In this document: positions 25,894-26,081 of the stretch, piece by piece
How positions within the stretch are numbered: the first letter of the stretch is position 1
How the letters are laid out: every line of letters begins with the position of its first letter
NCBI GenBank assembly: GCA_022448645.1
Contig: JAKVBZ010000076.1
Span: forward strand, 1 to 26,081
Origin: Pirellulaceae bacterium
Lineage (GTDB): Bacteria; Planctomycetota; Planctomycetia; Pirellulales; Pirellulaceae
Length of the DNA stretch: 26,081 bases
Reading direction: 5' to 3'
Position numbers and translations under genes: made by a program
Notes under the pieces: model-generated
Seen by the model: only the letters and a program-made list of their open reading frames with translations
Told to the model about the DNA's origin: nothing
Database searches by the model: none

Positions 25894-25915
25894 GGCATGT
25901 CAAATCACTTGAGTT

Positions 25916-26081
25916 TTACTCGTCTTGATTCGGTGGCGAATCCATCGCCGTTAGTTCGACGTCTAGGCCTTTGCTGGTGGGCATTCCGGACCCGTGGGTG
26001 TCACCTGCCATCAGCCGGCTTGATAAATCACCATACGCGATGAACAGTAAACCCGAGGGGAGTTCGTTGCGGGATGCAGGT
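25916..26081 (-). CDS. Formylmethanofuran dehydrogenase subunit D-like, N-terminus outside window
   Basis: Only the last 54 codons are visible, open to the window edge, ending with TAA at 25916. The stretch reads LPSGLLFIAYGDLSSRLMAG, followed by DTHGSGMPTSKGLDVELT, which matches the end of the molybdopterin-dinucleotide-binding domain of FwdD/FmdD, where a GMPxxKG motif and a following beta-strand are conserved. It is 22 nt upstream of the fwdB-like gene on the same strand, the expected operon order. With so little sequence, a fused or other molybdopterin-binding protein cannot be excluded. Confidence 0.6.
   Translation of the reverse strand, partial: PASRNELPSGLLFIAYGDLSSRLMAGDTHGSGMPTSKGLDVELTAMDSPPNQDE

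Noticed and set aside
1..26081. Phage defence system, CRISPR array, prophage or insertion sequence
   Set aside because: No repeat-spacer pattern, transposase, integrase, nuclease or reverse transcriptase motif was found; all large genes fit metabolism, envelope or transport families.

Overview
The window looks like a chromosome fragment from a planctomycete, probably of the Pirellulales/Rhodopirellula type. The evidence is two pairs of the planctomycete-expanded families DUF1549/DUF1553 (cytochrome-like PSC/PSD proteins) and DUF1501 (Tat-exported), together with bacterial homologues of tetrahydromethanopterin C1 enzymes (a Fae-family protein and formylmethanofuran dehydrogenase subunits). GC content is moderate, TTG/GTG starts appear in several genes, and operons are loose. 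I saw no rRNA, tRNA, CRISPR array or insertion sequence.

Layout. 1-3097 (+): the 3' part of a DUF1549/DUF1553 gene followed by DUF1501. 3247-7431 (+): an UlaG-like metallo-beta-lactamase-fold hydrolase, a possible small membrane ORF, and a sugar-type ABC importer (ATPase, lipoprotein binding protein, permease). 7925-10774: a D-2-hydroxyacid dehydrogenase (-), divergent from an SDR oxidoreductase (+), then a Fae-family protein (-) that lacks the catalytic histidine. 11033-15987 (-): a second DUF1549/DUF1553 plus DUF1501 pair, in which the large protein carries a laminin-G-like insertion. 16245-17315 (+): a malate/L-lactate-type dehydrogenase (Ldh_2). 17513-24393: a surface-glycan block with GDP-L-fucose synthase (-), an unusual glycosyltransferase-like protein (-), a GT4 glycosyltransferase (+) and an MsbA-like ABC exporter (+). 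24505-26081 (-): formylmethanofuran dehydrogenase subunit B, preceded by the C-terminus of a subunit-D-like molybdopterin-binding protein that runs off the window.

How the parts may work together. The importer, the UlaG-like hydrolase and three NAD(P)-dependent oxidoreductases resemble a catabolic module for a sugar or sugar acid. The flanking exported DUF1549/DUF1501 pairs are common beside planctomycete carbohydrate-degradation genes, though their reaction is not known to me. The Fae-like protein sits inside this module and Fwd-like genes lie 14 kb away, which raises a link to C1 metabolism (for example from methylated sugars), but this is inference. The glycan block probably makes and exports a fucose- or deoxyhexose-containing surface polymer or glycolipid.

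Limits: all family calls come from reading motifs in the translated sequence. No alignment, HMM or structure search was run.
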